Assembly (NCBI RefSeq): GCF_004354045.1 | Contig: NZ_SMRT01000003.1 | Span: forward strand, 389,298 to 453,297 | Direction: 5' to 3' | Length of the DNA: 64,000 nt | Source of the DNA: Paenibacillus piri | Lineage (GTDB): Bacteria > Bacillota > Bacilli > Paenibacillales > NBRC-103111 | In this document: one piece after another, positions 30,590 to 39,042 of the stretch | Layout: the number at the start of each line of letters is the position of its first letter | How positions within the stretch are numbered: position 1 is the first letter of the stretch | Program-made: the position numbers and the translations under genes | The notes under the pieces: model-generated | Seen by the model: the letters and a program-made list of their open reading frames with translations, nothing else | What the model was told of the DNA's origin: nothing | The model's database searches: none

Positions 30590-30742
30590 AGTAGGGAAAC
30601 GATAAAGGGCTTGGAGAATGGCTTCAGGGCGAGTTTTTTATTGCATTGATACCGAAAAGTCTAATCAAATTAATGCAATAAAACGTGTTTGAGCTTCGAA
30701 GTCATCTCCAAAGCCCGTTCCCGTCCTTTAATCGACAGTCTC
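30590..30742 (+). repeat. R2 (MITE-like) element, left terminus degraded
   Basis: The two halves are imperfect reverse complements: GGGAAACG...AGGGCTTGGAGA...TTATTGCATTGAT on the left and ATTAATGCAATAA...CTCCAAAGCCCGTTCCC on the right. The right end is the family terminus AATCGACAGTCTC. The right half matches 11456-11523. It probably also ends transcription of the preceding operon. Confidence 0.6.
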
Positions 30743-30833
30743 ATGAGCGTCGCTATTTGCATTCTGTAAATCGTTTTCCAAAATCGGTTTATAATCGCTT
30801 CGTAAAAGATTGCTAAATACAGGTAAAATATAA

Positions 30834-30856
30834 CTTGAAAGTTAACCGCTTTCAAG
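30834..30856. promoter_or_regulatory. CTTGAAAG inverted repeat (candidate operator)
   Basis: Perfect 8-bp arms CTTGAAAG/CTTTCAAG around a 7-bp spacer, about 110 bases before the lacI-type promoter. The protein that would bind it is unknown. Confidence 0.3.
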
Positions 30857-30963
30857 ATTTTTCTTTTTTCGACAAACGTGCCGCTTATTTTGTAAAAACA
30901 TGTATTTCGGGCGTTCATTAGGTTGAATCGGTTTGGATGATGCGGGTAATGTTCAGGTCTCCC

Positions 30964-31009
30964 TTGACAAGTAACGGTAAAGTTCATACATTGAGTGTAA
31001 ACGATTACG
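30964..31009 (+). promoter_or_regulatory. Promoter and LacI/CcpA-type operator of the LacI-family gene
   Basis: TTGACA (30964-30969), 17-bp spacer, TACATT (30987-30992), then TGTAAACGATTACG at 30996-31009, which matches 13 of 14 positions of the cre/LacI-family palindrome consensus. Located over the transcription start, it suggests autorepression or carbon catabolite control. Confidence 0.55.
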
Positions 31010-31043
31010 AAGCGTTGTACAGATTAGGAAGGGAGGAACCGGC

Positions 31044-32063
31044 TTGAAAGTGACGATTTCGGACGTAGCCGAGCGCGCAGGCGTTTCCAAGTCGACGGTT
31101 TCGCGGATTATTAACAAAAATTACGGGCATACGACCGCCGAAACGAAGGAACGAGTGCTGCAGGTGATCAAAGAGCTGAATTACCAGCCGAATCTGCTGG
31201 CCAAAGGGCTGAAGCAGATGAAGACGAATGTGCTCGGCATCGTTCTTTCCAATCTGAAAAATTCGTTTTGGACGCGAGTGCTGGAAGGTGTGGAGGATAC
31301 TTGCCGGAAGCACGGCTACAGCCTGATGATCTGCAATTCCAACGAGGACAACCGGCTGGAGGAGGAGCTGATTCACGGGCTGCAGCACCGCAGAGTGGAC
31401 GGCATCGTGATCAACCCGACCTTGGGCAACAAAGAGATGTTTGACAAGCTGACGGCCGACAAGTATCCGTTTGTCGTCGTAAACCGCAAGGTGGAGGGAC
31501 TCGCCGCCGACGGGGTGGTGGTCGACAACCGCAAGGGCGCACAGCTGGCTGTGGAGCATTTGCTGAGCCTGGGCAAGAAGAGGCTTGCCGCCTTGGTCTA
31601 CCCTTATGAAGGGATCAGCACCTGGCAGGAGAGGGTCAACGGCTTCAAGGATATGTTGGCGGAGCGCGGCCTTGCGGAGGACAGCTATACCGTCGTAGTG
31701 GCGGAGATGCGGGAAGGCGCGGCGAAACGGGCGGTGCAGCGGCTGCTGGCGGAATTTAAACCGGACGGCATCCTCTCCACGAACAACATGATGACGCTGG
31801 AAATTTTGGAAGGCATCAAGGAGGCCGGCTATACGGTCCCGGATGATGTGGCCGTTCTCGGCTATGACGAAACGGTCTGGTCCAAGCATCTGCACCCTCC
31901 GCTGACGACAGTGAACCAGCCTGCTTATGAAATGGGCGTGCTCGCTGCACAGAAGCTTATCAAACGGATTCAGTCGAAAAACAAACCGCGAGGAAGCGGT
32001 ATGACCGTGCTTGAGCCGAGCTTGATTGTGCGGCAATCATGCGGCGAACAGCCTCGTACATAA
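31044..32063 (+). CDS. LacI-family transcriptional regulator
   Basis: 339 residues. N-terminal helix-turn-helix (TISDVAERAGVSKSTVSRII, residues 4-23) with the minor-groove hinge region (NYQPNLLAKGL), then a periplasmic-binding-protein-like effector domain. TTG start 8 nt behind GGGAGG. It heads an acid-metabolism gene run and probably controls it; half-sites CGATTAC upstream of itself and CGATTTAC (twice) before the RraA-family gene are shared. Confidence 0.9.
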   Translation: MKVTISDVAERAGVSKSTVSRIINKNYGHTTAETKERVLQVIKELNYQPNLLAKGLKQMKTNVLGIVLSNLKNSFWTRVLEGVEDTCRKHGYSLMICNSNEDNRLEEELIHGLQHRRVDGIVINPTLGNKEMFDKLTADKYPFVVVNRKVEGLAADGVVVDNRKGAQLAVEHLLSLGKKRLAALVYPYEGISTWQERVNGFKDMLAERGLAEDSYTVVVAEMREGAAKRAVQRLLAEFKPDGILSTNNMMTLEILEGIKEAGYTVPDDVAVLGYDETVWSKHLHPPLTTVNQPAYEMGVLAAQKLIKRIQSKNKPRGSGMTVLEPSLIVRQSCGEQPRT

Positions 32064-32079
32064 AGAAAGGAGCGGGATG

Positions 32080-33060
32080 ATGAAAAAAGTATACGTAACG
32101 CGCAAGCTCCCCGAAGCGGTGCTGCAATCGTTAAGACAGCAGTGTGAAGTCACGCTGTGGGATGAGGAAGATACGCCTGTGCCGAGAGAGGTGCTGCTTG
32201 AGCGGCTGAGCGATGCGGACGGCTTGCTGTGCCTCCTGACCGAGCGGATTGACGAGGAGCTGCTGAACGCGGCGCCGAACCTGAAGGTTGTCAGCAACAT
32301 GGCCGTAGGCTACAACAATATCGACGTTGCGGCGGCGACGAAGCGAGGGATCGCGGTGACGAACACCCCCGGTGTTTTGACGGAAACGACGGCGGATTTG
32401 ACGTTTGCGCTGCTGCTCGCGACTTCCCGGAGATTGATTGAGGCTTCCGATTATTTGAGGAAGGGAGATTGGAAAACATGGTCGCCGATGCAGTTGACCG
32501 GTCTCGATATTTACGGTGCGACGCTCGGCATCATCGGAATGGGCAGAATCGGCGAAGCGGTAGCCAAGAGAGCGGCCGGCTTCGACATGAACATTTTATA
32601 TTATAACCGCTCCAGAAAGCCGGAAGCCGAAAAATCGCTCGGCATTGTTTATGCGGATATGGATACGCTGCTTGGCAGCTCGGACTTTATCGTCGTGTTA
32701 ACGCCTTATTCGCCGGAGACGGTCAATTTGATCGGTGCGGAGCAATTTGCGCTGATGAAACGGACAGCCGTGCTTATCAACACGGCCCGCGGCGGCATCG
32801 TCAATGAAGACGCGCTGTATGAGGCGCTGACCTGCGGCCGAATCTGGGCGGCCGGTCTGGATGTGTTTGAATCGGAGCCGATTGCGCCAAACCACCGGCT
32901 GCTCGGGCTCCCCAACGTGACGGCGCTGCCGCATATCGGCAGCGCCAGCGTGCAGACGCGGACGAAGATGGCTATGCTCGCCGTACAAAATCTCGCGCTG
33001 GCCGTCAACGGCCAAAAGCCGAAGCATCTTGTCAATCCGGAAATAGCGGCGGCATTGTAA
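32080..33060 (+). CDS. D-isomer-specific 2-hydroxyacid dehydrogenase (glyoxylate/hydroxypyruvate reductase type)
   Basis: About 326 residues. NAD-binding motif GMGRIGEA, catalytic Arg in NTARGG, Glu in FESEP and His in LPHIGSAS. Reduces a 2-oxoacid such as glyoxylate, hydroxypyruvate or 2-ketogluconate. Of two adjacent ATGs (32077, 32080), the second has better spacing (7 nt) from AAGGAG. A terminator hairpin follows the stop. Confidence 0.9.
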   Translation: MKKVYVTRKLPEAVLQSLRQQCEVTLWDEEDTPVPREVLLERLSDADGLLCLLTERIDEELLNAAPNLKVVSNMAVGYNNIDVAAATKRGIAVTNTPGVLTETTADLTFALLLATSRRLIEASDYLRKGDWKTWSPMQLTGLDIYGATLGIIGMGRIGEAVAKRAAGFDMNILYYNRSRKPEAEKSLGIVYADMDTLLGSSDFIVVLTPYSPETVNLIGAEQFALMKRTAVLINTARGGIVNEDALYEALTCGRIWAAGLDVFESEPIAPNHRLLGLPNVTALPHIGSASVQTRTKMAMLAVQNLALAVNGQKPKHLVNPEIAAAL

Positions 33061-33068
33061 CGCGGTTG

Positions 33069-33119
33069 AACAGATATCTCCTGTGAAAAAAAAGATTGAA
33101 CAAACTGGAGATATCTGTT
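33069..33119 (+). terminator. Hairpin after the 2-hydroxyacid dehydrogenase gene
   Basis: Perfect 13-bp stem AACAGATATCTCC/GGAGATATCTGTT with a 25-nt A-rich loop, 8 bases after the stop and followed by a T/A-rich tract. Confidence 0.6.
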
Positions 33120-33134
33120 AAATTTTAATTAAGG

Positions 33135-33160
33135 AAATCGATTTACTAAAACGATTTACA
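33135..33160 (+). promoter_or_regulatory. Candidate LacI-type operator pair before the RraA-family gene
   Basis: A perfect AAATCGATTT palindrome overlaps the first of two CGATTTAC direct copies (33139-33146, 33152-33159). The half-site resembles CGATTAC in the operator of the lacI-type gene. Confidence 0.4.
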
Positions 33161-33177
33161 AGCGCCCGATTTTTTAT

Positions 33178-33289
33178 AATATCAGAATTTATATGTTTTC
33201 AGCGGAGCTGAACAATTCTGATATTGCAAGAAAACCTACATTTAAATCGCGGTCGCTCATCTTGGATAGGCCTCGATAGAGGTTTTCTT
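33178..33289 (-). repeat. Hairpin-module mosaic: one A-B' pair, inverted
   Basis: B' module at 33178-33225 (48 bp; 12-bp perfect stem AATATCAGAATT/AATTCTGATATT around a CAGC-TCC-GCTG core, read on the minus strand), the dinucleotide GC, then an A module at 33228-33289 (62 bp; 10-bp perfect outer stem AAGAAAACCT/AGGTTTTCTT). Same building blocks as the array at 41947-42289. Confidence 0.8.
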
Positions 33290-33336
33290 ATATTTAATAT
33301 TTTATGCAAGCCCAAATCTAATTAGGAGTGAAGAAC

Positions 33337-34014
33337 ATGACTAATCTCGGATTTCGAATTTTGTCCCGGACCGAACGGCCGGACGCCGTATTGCTGGAAC
33401 AATTCCGCAACGTTGTAACTCCGCATATCAGCGATAATTTGAACCGGATTCATGCCATTTCATCCGCATTGCGGCCTTATCACAAGGAGGGAAGGCTGGT
33501 CGGCGCCGCGCTGACCGTGAAAACGAGACCGGGAGACAATCTGATGGTACATAAGGCGATCGACTTGGCCGAGCCGGGGGATGTCATAGTCGTGGATGCG
33601 GGCGGGGACGTGACGAATTCGATCGTCGGCGAGATCATGCTGCGGCTTGCCCAGAAAAAAGGGATCGCCGGGTTCATCATCGACGGCGCCATCCGCGATA
33701 CAGGTGCCTTTGCGAACGACACATTCCCGGTATATGCGAGAGGAATCACGCACCGCGGTCCCTACAAGGACGGTCCCGGCGAGATCAATGTGCCCGTCTC
33801 GATAGGCGGAATGGTCATTCACCCCGGCGATATTCTCGTTGGCGACGAGGACGGCTTGGCGGTAGTGCCACTCGGAGAGGCCAAGGATGTCCTCAAGCTC
33901 GTGCTTGAGCAGCAGGTCCGTGAGCGAGACATATTGCAATCGATCGAAGACGGCACGGTCAACCGGGATTGGGTCGACCAGACGTTGAGGCAGAAAGGAT
34001 GTGAGCTCGATTGA
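33337..34014 (+). CDS. RraA/4-hydroxy-4-methyl-2-oxoglutarate aldolase family protein
   Basis: 225 residues. The family core GDVIVVDAGGD and the substrate/metal region FIIDGAIRDTGAF are intact, which favours a catalytic aldolase/oxaloacetate decarboxylase over the RNase E regulator (RNase E is not expected here). ATG 33337 lies 8 nt behind AGGAG; a GTG at 33328 overlaps that site. Its stop overlaps the TTG start of the LDH2-type gene, so the two are coupled and probably act on related hydroxy/oxo acids. Confidence 0.85.
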   Translation: MTNLGFRILSRTERPDAVLLEQFRNVVTPHISDNLNRIHAISSALRPYHKEGRLVGAALTVKTRPGDNLMVHKAIDLAEPGDVIVVDAGGDVTNSIVGEIMLRLAQKKGIAGFIIDGAIRDTGAFANDTFPVYARGITHRGPYKDGPGEINVPVSIGGMVIHPGDILVGDEDGLAVVPLGEAKDVLKLVLEQQVRERDILQSIEDGTVNRDWVDQTLRQKGCELD

Positions 34015-35105
34015 GCCTGCCTGTAATGTATGATTGGGCTAAGCTGCAGCAGTTTTGTGAGCAAGTGTTTGCGCGGGCCGGCGTACCTCGAGCCAATGCT
34101 GCGATTGTTGCCGAATCGTTGGTGCAGGCCGATCTGAGAGGCGTAGAATCGCATGGTGTCGTTCGCACCGATATTTATATGAAGCGAGTGGAGGCCGGAC
34201 GGATGAATCCGCACGCGGAGCCGGCCGTCGTATCGGAGCGCGATATGGTTACGCTGCTTGACGGCAGCAACAATTTTGGCGCCGTGGTCGGCACCCGCGC
34301 TCTGGACATCGCCATGGCGCGGGCGAAAGCGAACGGAGCCTCGATCGTCGGCGTGAGAGGCTCGAACCATTTCGGCACCGGCGCTTATTACGCGCTGAAG
34401 GCGATCGAGCAGGATTTGATTCTGCTCGTGATGTCCAATGCGTCCCAGACGATGCCGCCGACCGGCGGGGTCAGGCCGTTCCTCGGGACGAACCCGCTCT
34501 GTGTCGGCGTTCCGGCCGGGCAGGAGCAGCCCTTCCTCCTCGATATGGCGACAAGCGTTGTCGCGAGGGGGAAAATTATCGTTGCCGCGCAAAAGGGCGA
34601 ACCGATCCCTTCGGGCTGGGCGATCGATAAGGACGGCAACCCGACGAATGACGCCCAGGCGGCGCTGAACGGATCGGTGCTGCCGTTGGGCGGGCCGAAA
34701 GGCTATGCGATCTCGATGTTTATCGATATTTTATCGGGTGTGCTGACCGGCGCGGGCTATGGGAAGTATGTAAACAATATGTATGAAAACTGGGAGGAGC
34801 CTCAGCAGGTAGGGCATTTTTTCATCGCGGTGGACGTGAGCCGGTTTATGCCTGTAGAGCAGTTCAAGCGGAGGATGGACGATTATATACGTCTGATTAA
34901 GGCGGAGCCGAAGGCGCAGGGCGTCGAGGAGATACTGATACCGGGCGAGCTGGAGCACCGTCAGACGCTGCTGCGCAAGCGGCAGGGCATCCGTCTGCCG
35001 CTGAAGGTGGCGATGGAGTTGGACGCGATCGGGCAAAAGTACGGGCTCGATGTAAGCGCGGCGGCGTTCGGGGAAGGCTCGATAATGGGCGGAAGCATCG
35101 CCTGA
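34011..35105 (+). CDS. Malate/L-lactate dehydrogenase (LDH2/AllD/YiaK) family oxidoreductase
   Basis: 364 residues of the LDH2 fold, which is unrelated to classical LDH. Recognisable segments are ESHGVVRT near the N-terminus, GSNHFGTGAYY and FLDMATS. NAD(P)-dependent reduction of a 2-oxoacid such as 2,3-diketogulonate, ureidoglycolate or sulfolactate-like substrates. TTG 34011 overlaps the preceding stop; ATG 34026 is an alternative. With the LacI, D-2-hydroxyacid dehydrogenase and RraA-family genes it forms a hydroxyacid module. Confidence 0.85.
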   Translation: MSLPVMYDWAKLQQFCEQVFARAGVPRANAAIVAESLVQADLRGVESHGVVRTDIYMKRVEAGRMNPHAEPAVVSERDMVTLLDGSNNFGAVVGTRALDIAMARAKANGASIVGVRGSNHFGTGAYYALKAIEQDLILLVMSNASQTMPPTGGVRPFLGTNPLCVGVPAGQEQPFLLDMATSVVARGKIIVAAQKGEPIPSGWAIDKDGNPTNDAQAALNGSVLPLGGPKGYAISMFIDILSGVLTGAGYGKYVNNMYENWEEPQQVGHFFIAVDVSRFMPVEQFKRRMDDYIRLIKAEPKAQGVEEILIPGELEHRQTLLRKRQGIRLPLKVAMELDAIGQKYGLDVSAAAFGEGSIMGGSIA

Positions 35106-35108
35106 AGG

Positions 35109-36110
35109 TCAGGAGTAATTTACCAATATGATTTTCCCTTGTCTGCCCGGCGTCTCTGCGTCGAGTACGGCTTGCCCGAATTGCGCAAGCTCGTACCGCC
35201 TGCAAATGCCGGGCAGCTTCAGTTTTTGCCGGGCGATCAGCTCCAGCAGCTTGGCGAAGGTGTCCTGCCACACGTGATTCGGAACGCTGCCGATCCATTG
35301 GCGCAGCCAGAACAGTCGGGCGTCAATCCCGCAGTTGGCTGCCACTTCGCCCCACGAGACCGGTACGCCCGATAGCAGGCCGATGCTGACGATCGTTCCG
35401 CCCGGACGAATGCAGCTGGCGAGCTCCGCCCCGTCGCCGCCGCCGATGCTGTCGATAGCCGAATCGGCCCCTCGGCCTTCCGTAACGGCAAGCACGGCTT
35501 CGCGCAGGGAAGGGGTGTCCGCATCGGAGGTGTCGATCACATGCGATGCGCCCAGCTCCAGCAGCTCCCGGGTATGGCGGGCATGGCGGGTGACCGCGAT
35601 AAGCCGGAAGCCGAGAATGGCCGCCAGCTGGGCGAAGATGCGGCCGATGGAGGAACCGCCCGCGTTAACAAGCAGCGTGACGCCGGGCTCGAGGCGGAGC
35701 GTTTCCGTACATATCCATGCCGTGACAGGGTTGATATACAACTGGCTTGCCGCTTCATCGTCCAGCGCATCGGGTACCGGAACCGCCAGCTCGGCGGAAA
35801 CGATCACCTGCTCCTGCCAGGTGCCTTCGCCGCGCAGCGGCAGCACCCGCTTGCCGAGTAGGGAGGAAGGACTGAACGGGCCGACCGCTTCCACGACGCC
35901 GACGCCTTCGTAGCCGGGAATTGCCGGCAGCGGCGTACGATGCGGGTAAGCGCCCCGGATGGGAATCAGGTCGGACGGGTTGATCGGGCGTGCGGTCATG
36001 CGCACGCGCAGCTCGCCGGGACCCGGTTCCCGGATGCGCCGGCGGACAAGCTGCAGCACATCGGCCGGCTGGCCGAACCGGTAAAACCGGACTGCATCGA
36101 ACGTTTCCAT
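35109..36110 (-). CDS. MDR-family oxidoreductase (2-enoyl thioester reductase/quinone reductase type)
   Basis: About 333 residues. Medium-chain dehydrogenase fold without the zinc-binding cysteines; features NPSDLIPIRG, PGYEGVGVVEAVG and a nucleotide-binding NAGGSSIGR, closest in layout to MECR/Etr1-like enoyl reductases. ATG 36110 is preferred because GAGGAG lies 8 nt before it; the ATG at 36134 has no such site. Convergent with the LDH2-type gene (3 bp apart, no terminator seen). Confidence 0.8.
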   Translation of the reverse strand: METFDAVRFYRFGQPADVLQLVRRRIREPGPGELRVRMTARPINPSDLIPIRGAYPHRTPLPAIPGYEGVGVVEAVGPFSPSSLLGKRVLPLRGEGTWQEQVIVSAELAVPVPDALDDEAASQLYINPVTAWICTETLRLEPGVTLLVNAGGSSIGRIFAQLAAILGFRLIAVTRHARHTRELLELGASHVIDTSDADTPSLREAVLAVTEGRGADSAIDSIGGGDGAELASCIRPGGTIVSIGLLSGVPVSWGEVAANCGIDARLFWLRQWIGSVPNHVWQDTFAKLLELIARQKLKLPGICRRYELAQFGQAVLDAETPGRQGKIILVNYS

Positions 36111-36237
36111 ATGCGCCTCTCCTCTCCAGCTCATCTGCGAATGGTTTTATGGTTATCCGTGCGGAAACACGCTCATGTATGTTTTTATATTATAGCATGT
36201 GCCATCGCTGCCCCAAAGTCGATTGCAAGCCAGCCGA

Positions 36238-36267
36238 AAAAAGCCGCCACGCAAGTGACGGCTTTTT
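36238..36267. terminator. Terminator downstream of gerQ
   Basis: AAAAAGCCGCCAC / GTGACGGCTTTTT, 13 pairs with one mismatch and a GCAA tetraloop, giving a T-run on both strands. It lies about 130 bases after the gerQ stop. Confidence 0.8.
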
Positions 36268-36394
36268 CGAACGTCGTATAAAGCTTCCGCGCGGCTCCGG
36301 AGTCGATTTTATGCAAATAAACGGCGGGTACGCGCATTCATTCTTTTTGCGGATCACCTCCCTATACGACTATAATCGGATTTCGACCGCATGG

Positions 36395-36832
36395 TTACCT
36401 TGGCGTCGGTTGTGCGGCGTACGGGTACGCGTACTTAAGCTCTCCCTCGAACGTAATGTAGTCGAGATTGACCATAAGCAGCAAATAACGCATGCCGGTA
36501 GCCGGATCGCTGATGATAATATGATCGCGTCCGGCAGCTTCCAGCCTGCCTTTAAAAATTTTGGCATTCCACTCGCTGTTATTTTCATACGTCATATAGA
36601 GCGTTGCCATTTTGCCGAGATTGAGCCGTAAAATATTTTCGATAAACGATTGCTCAAGCGGCAGCATGCCCGGCCCGGATTGGGCCTGACCTTGAGGCAT
36701 GACGTGTCCGCTCGCCGGAGGAGGCTGTGGCGACGGCATTTGCCCGCCGTAATACATACCTCCTCCTTGAGGAGCGTACCCAGGAAAACCGCCGTAAGGG
36801 CTCCCCGTCGCTCGGTATGGATTGTTCGTCAT
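36395..36832 (-). CDS. gerQ: Spore coat protein GerQ
   Basis: 145 residues. A Pro/Gly/Tyr/Gln-rich N-terminus (1-55) precedes the conserved GerQ core, recognisable by LPLEQSFIENILRLN, NNSEWNAKIFKG, AAGRDHIIISDP and GMRYLLLM. In Bacillus GerQ is cross-linked into the spore coat by transglutaminase Tgl and is needed for the cortex-lytic enzyme CwlJ to localise; no cwlJ is adjacent here. GGAGG lies 10 nt before the ATG. A TATACT-containing element just upstream could belong to a sporulation or sigma-A promoter; I cannot tell which. It is the clearest sign that the organism forms endospores. Confidence 0.93.
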   Translation of the reverse strand: MTNNPYRATGSPYGGFPGYAPQGGGMYYGGQMPSPQPPPASGHVMPQGQAQSGPGMLPLEQSFIENILRLNLGKMATLYMTYENNSEWNAKIFKGRLEAAGRDHIIISDPATGMRYLLLMVNLDYITFEGELKYAYPYAAQPTPR

Positions 36833-36978
36833 AAACTCGAATCCTCCTTAAGGATAGTATAATACCTTTACATTAATACCTATTAGGAACGCTTGGACAA
36901 TTATCACTTGTTCGTGAAGATTAAGCGCCGCTTTTTGGGACTGCTTGTATGCCCGTCGGGATTTTTAGCGGCATTAAG

Positions 36979-37171
36979 GAGACTGTCGATTCATTGTGTA
37001 TAGAAACGAGGCAAGCCGTTCCAAGTGAAAAGTTGCCTTCATACGCTCAGACATCTTGTTTTAAATTCCTTGATTATAAAGGGGTTAGCGGTTTGGAATT
37101 TAAAGCCAAAACTCGCGGAAGGCAATCTTTTCACTTTCCACTTCTGGTTTCCACAGTTAATCGACAGCCTC
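36979..37171. mobile_element. R2 MITE, complete copy with target duplication
   Basis: 193 bp bounded by inverted termini GAGACTGTCGATT (36979-36991) and AATCGACAGCCTC (37159-37171, complement GAGGCTGTCGATT), flanked by identical TTAAG pentamers (36974-36978 and 37172-37176). Inside, AAGTGAAAAG.TTGCCTTC pairs with GAAGGCAATCTTTTCACTT, so the whole element can fold on itself. It has no coding capacity. Confidence 0.75.
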
Positions 37172-37177
37172 TTAAGG

Positions 37178-37236
37178 TATAATAGGAAGATGAAAGTATT
37201 GGAAATGAAGGAGTTATTGGAAATGAAGGAGTTATT
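37178..37236 (+). promoter_or_regulatory. -10 element and duplicated ribosome site of the bceRS-like genes
   Basis: TATAAT at 37178-37183 lies 6 bp past the MITE terminus, so any -35 must be inside the MITE. Then an exact 18-bp tandem duplication (37201-37218, 37219-37236; GGAAATGAAGGAGTTATT) puts two AAGGAG sites in front of ATG 37240; the second is correctly spaced. Confidence 0.6.
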
Positions 37237-37239
37237 CCT

Positions 37240-37947
37240 ATGTACAAAATTATGATCGTCGAAGATGACGATAAAATCGCCGGGATTGTCAAGGACTATT
37301 TGCTCAAATATGGCTATAACGCTTATCGCGCGATCCGGTTTCGCGAAATTAAGAGCGAGTTTTTGGCGTATGCGCCGGATCTTGTTCTGCTCGATATCAA
37401 CCTTCCGCATTATGACGGGTTCTACTGGTGCAGGCAAATTCGTACCGTGTCCAATGTGCCGATCGTTTTTTTATCTGCACGCACAGGGGAAATGGATCAG
37501 GTCATGGCCATCGAGAACGGCGGTGACGATTATTTAACGAAGCCGTTTCATCTTGATCTCGTCATTGCCAAAGTAAAAAGCGTGCTGCGCCGGACTTATG
37601 GGGAATATGCGGTTTCCGGCAGCGGCAATCGCGATGTGATTGAGGTCGATGGCTTCTATCTGGACCGTACCCGCAATGAAGCGCTGTGGAACGGCGTCAA
37701 GGTGGAGCTTAGCCATAACGAATTTTTGCTGCTGGATTGTTTATTGTCAGCACCGGACCAAGTCGTCACGCGCGAGCGGCTGCTGGAGGCTCTGTGGGAC
37801 GATACGACGTTTGTCGATGACAATACCCTTTCCGTCAATGTTACACGAGTGCGCAAAAAGCTGGAAGAGCTTGGTTTGGACAAAGCGATCGAGACGGTTC
37901 GGGGCCAAGGCTACCGGCTGGTCGTAACCTGGAGAGCCGCACGATGA
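37240..37947 (+). CDS. BceR-like response regulator (OmpR family)
   Basis: 235 residues. Receiver with acidic residues near 9-11 and phospho-acceptor D52 (LLDINLPHYDG), plus a C-terminal winged helix (VTRERLLEALWDD...VDDNTLSVNVTRVRKKL). Partner of the kinase overlapping its end by 4 bp (ATGA). A perfect TNACA-N4-TGTAA box, the BceR-type binding motif, lies before the ABC transporter genes. Expected role: induction of the transporter in response to a cell-wall-active peptide antibiotic. Confidence 0.92.
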   Translation: MYKIMIVEDDDKIAGIVKDYLLKYGYNAYRAIRFREIKSEFLAYAPDLVLLDINLPHYDGFYWCRQIRTVSNVPIVFLSARTGEMDQVMAIENGGDDYLTKPFHLDLVIAKVKSVLRRTYGEYAVSGSGNRDVIEVDGFYLDRTRNEALWNGVKVELSHNEFLLLDCLLSAPDQVVTRERLLEALWDDTTFVDDNTLSVNVTRVRKKLEELGLDKAIETVRGQGYRLVVTWRAAR

Positions 37948-39032
37948 GACTGAGCGACTTTATTATGGACAGGCTTTTATATATCGTTATTTTTCTTGTC
38001 AATGTTCTGCTCGTGCTCCTCGTCATCGGGCTCGATTTTTTGAGCGCTGGCGTGCAGCTCAAACCGGGAAATATGGTCTATATTTTTGTGCTGTCGCTTG
38101 CCGGACTCAGCCTGTTTCTCATTCTCGACTTTGTTTCGAAGCGGGCTTATTATAGGCGGCTCGCCGATTTGCTTCGGCAGCAGGAGGAGCCGGATAAGAC
38201 TGTGATGCTGAACGGGGCTGCGAATCGCGAGCAGCGGCTCGTTCAAGATTTGATGCAGGCCCGTCACAGGCTTTATATGGACGAGCTGACGAGATATCGT
38301 CAAAGGCAGGACTATCACCGCTCTTTTATGAATCAATGGGTGCATCATATGAAAACGCCGGTTTCGGTGATCGGTCTGCTCATTCAGCAGTTCCGCGAGA
38401 CCGGGGCGGCCGCGAACGCCCGAGAGCTGCTTGAGAGTATTGAGGAGGAGAACGACCGGCTGTACTACGGGCTGGATATGATTCTCCAAATGGCCAGGCT
38501 GGATCAGTTCGAGCTTGATGTGCAGGTGAGGCGGGTCGATTTGAACGGTCTGATCCGAAGCGTTATCAATGACAACAAAAAAGCGTGTATCCGCCAAGCG
38601 ATTTATCCGAAACTGGAAAGCGGCGAGCCGCAAATGGAGGTTGAGACGGACGAAAAGTGGATGCGATTCGTACTCAATCAACTGACGGTGAACGCGATCA
38701 AATATTCGAGAACGGAGCCTGTGGGAGCGGCTGCGGAACTTGATGCGAAACGGCTGATGTATACCGTGGAGCGGACGGCGCAGGGGATTTCAGTCCATGT
38801 TGCGGACGAGGGGATCGGCATCCCCGAGCAGGATGTGCCGCGGGTGTTCGACGCCTTCTTTACCGGCGATAACGGCCGGCTAACGTCCGGTTCGACGGGG
38901 ATGGGACTTTTTTTGGCGAAGCAGGTTTGCAATCGTTTGGGCCATCGGCTTACCGTCAGCACCAGAGAGGGCGGCGGTTCCACATTTTCCGTTGCTTTTG
39001 CCGGCGAATCGATTCACAAGGAAGTTATGTAA
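37944..39032 (+). CDS. BceS-like intramembrane-sensing histidine kinase
   Basis: 362 residues. Two membrane helices at about 11-32 and 43-62 with only a very short outside loop, no sensor domain, then a dimerisation domain with NQWVHHMKTPVS and an ATP-binding domain (DEGIGIPE, GSTGMGLFLAKQV). This architecture senses through a BceAB-type transporter rather than binding the peptide itself. ATGA overlap with the regulator gene. An R2-like short element follows the stop. Confidence 0.92.
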   Translation: MRLSDFIMDRLLYIVIFLVNVLLVLLVIGLDFLSAGVQLKPGNMVYIFVLSLAGLSLFLILDFVSKRAYYRRLADLLRQQEEPDKTVMLNGAANREQRLVQDLMQARHRLYMDELTRYRQRQDYHRSFMNQWVHHMKTPVSVIGLLIQQFRETGAAANARELLESIEEENDRLYYGLDMILQMARLDQFELDVQVRRVDLNGLIRSVINDNKKACIRQAIYPKLESGEPQMEVETDEKWMRFVLNQLTVNAIKYSRTEPVGAAAELDAKRLMYTVERTAQGISVHVADEGIGIPEQDVPRVFDAFFTGDNGRLTSGSTGMGLFLAKQVCNRLGHRLTVSTREGGGSTFSVAFAGESIHKEVM

Positions 39033-39042
39033 CGATTAAACG

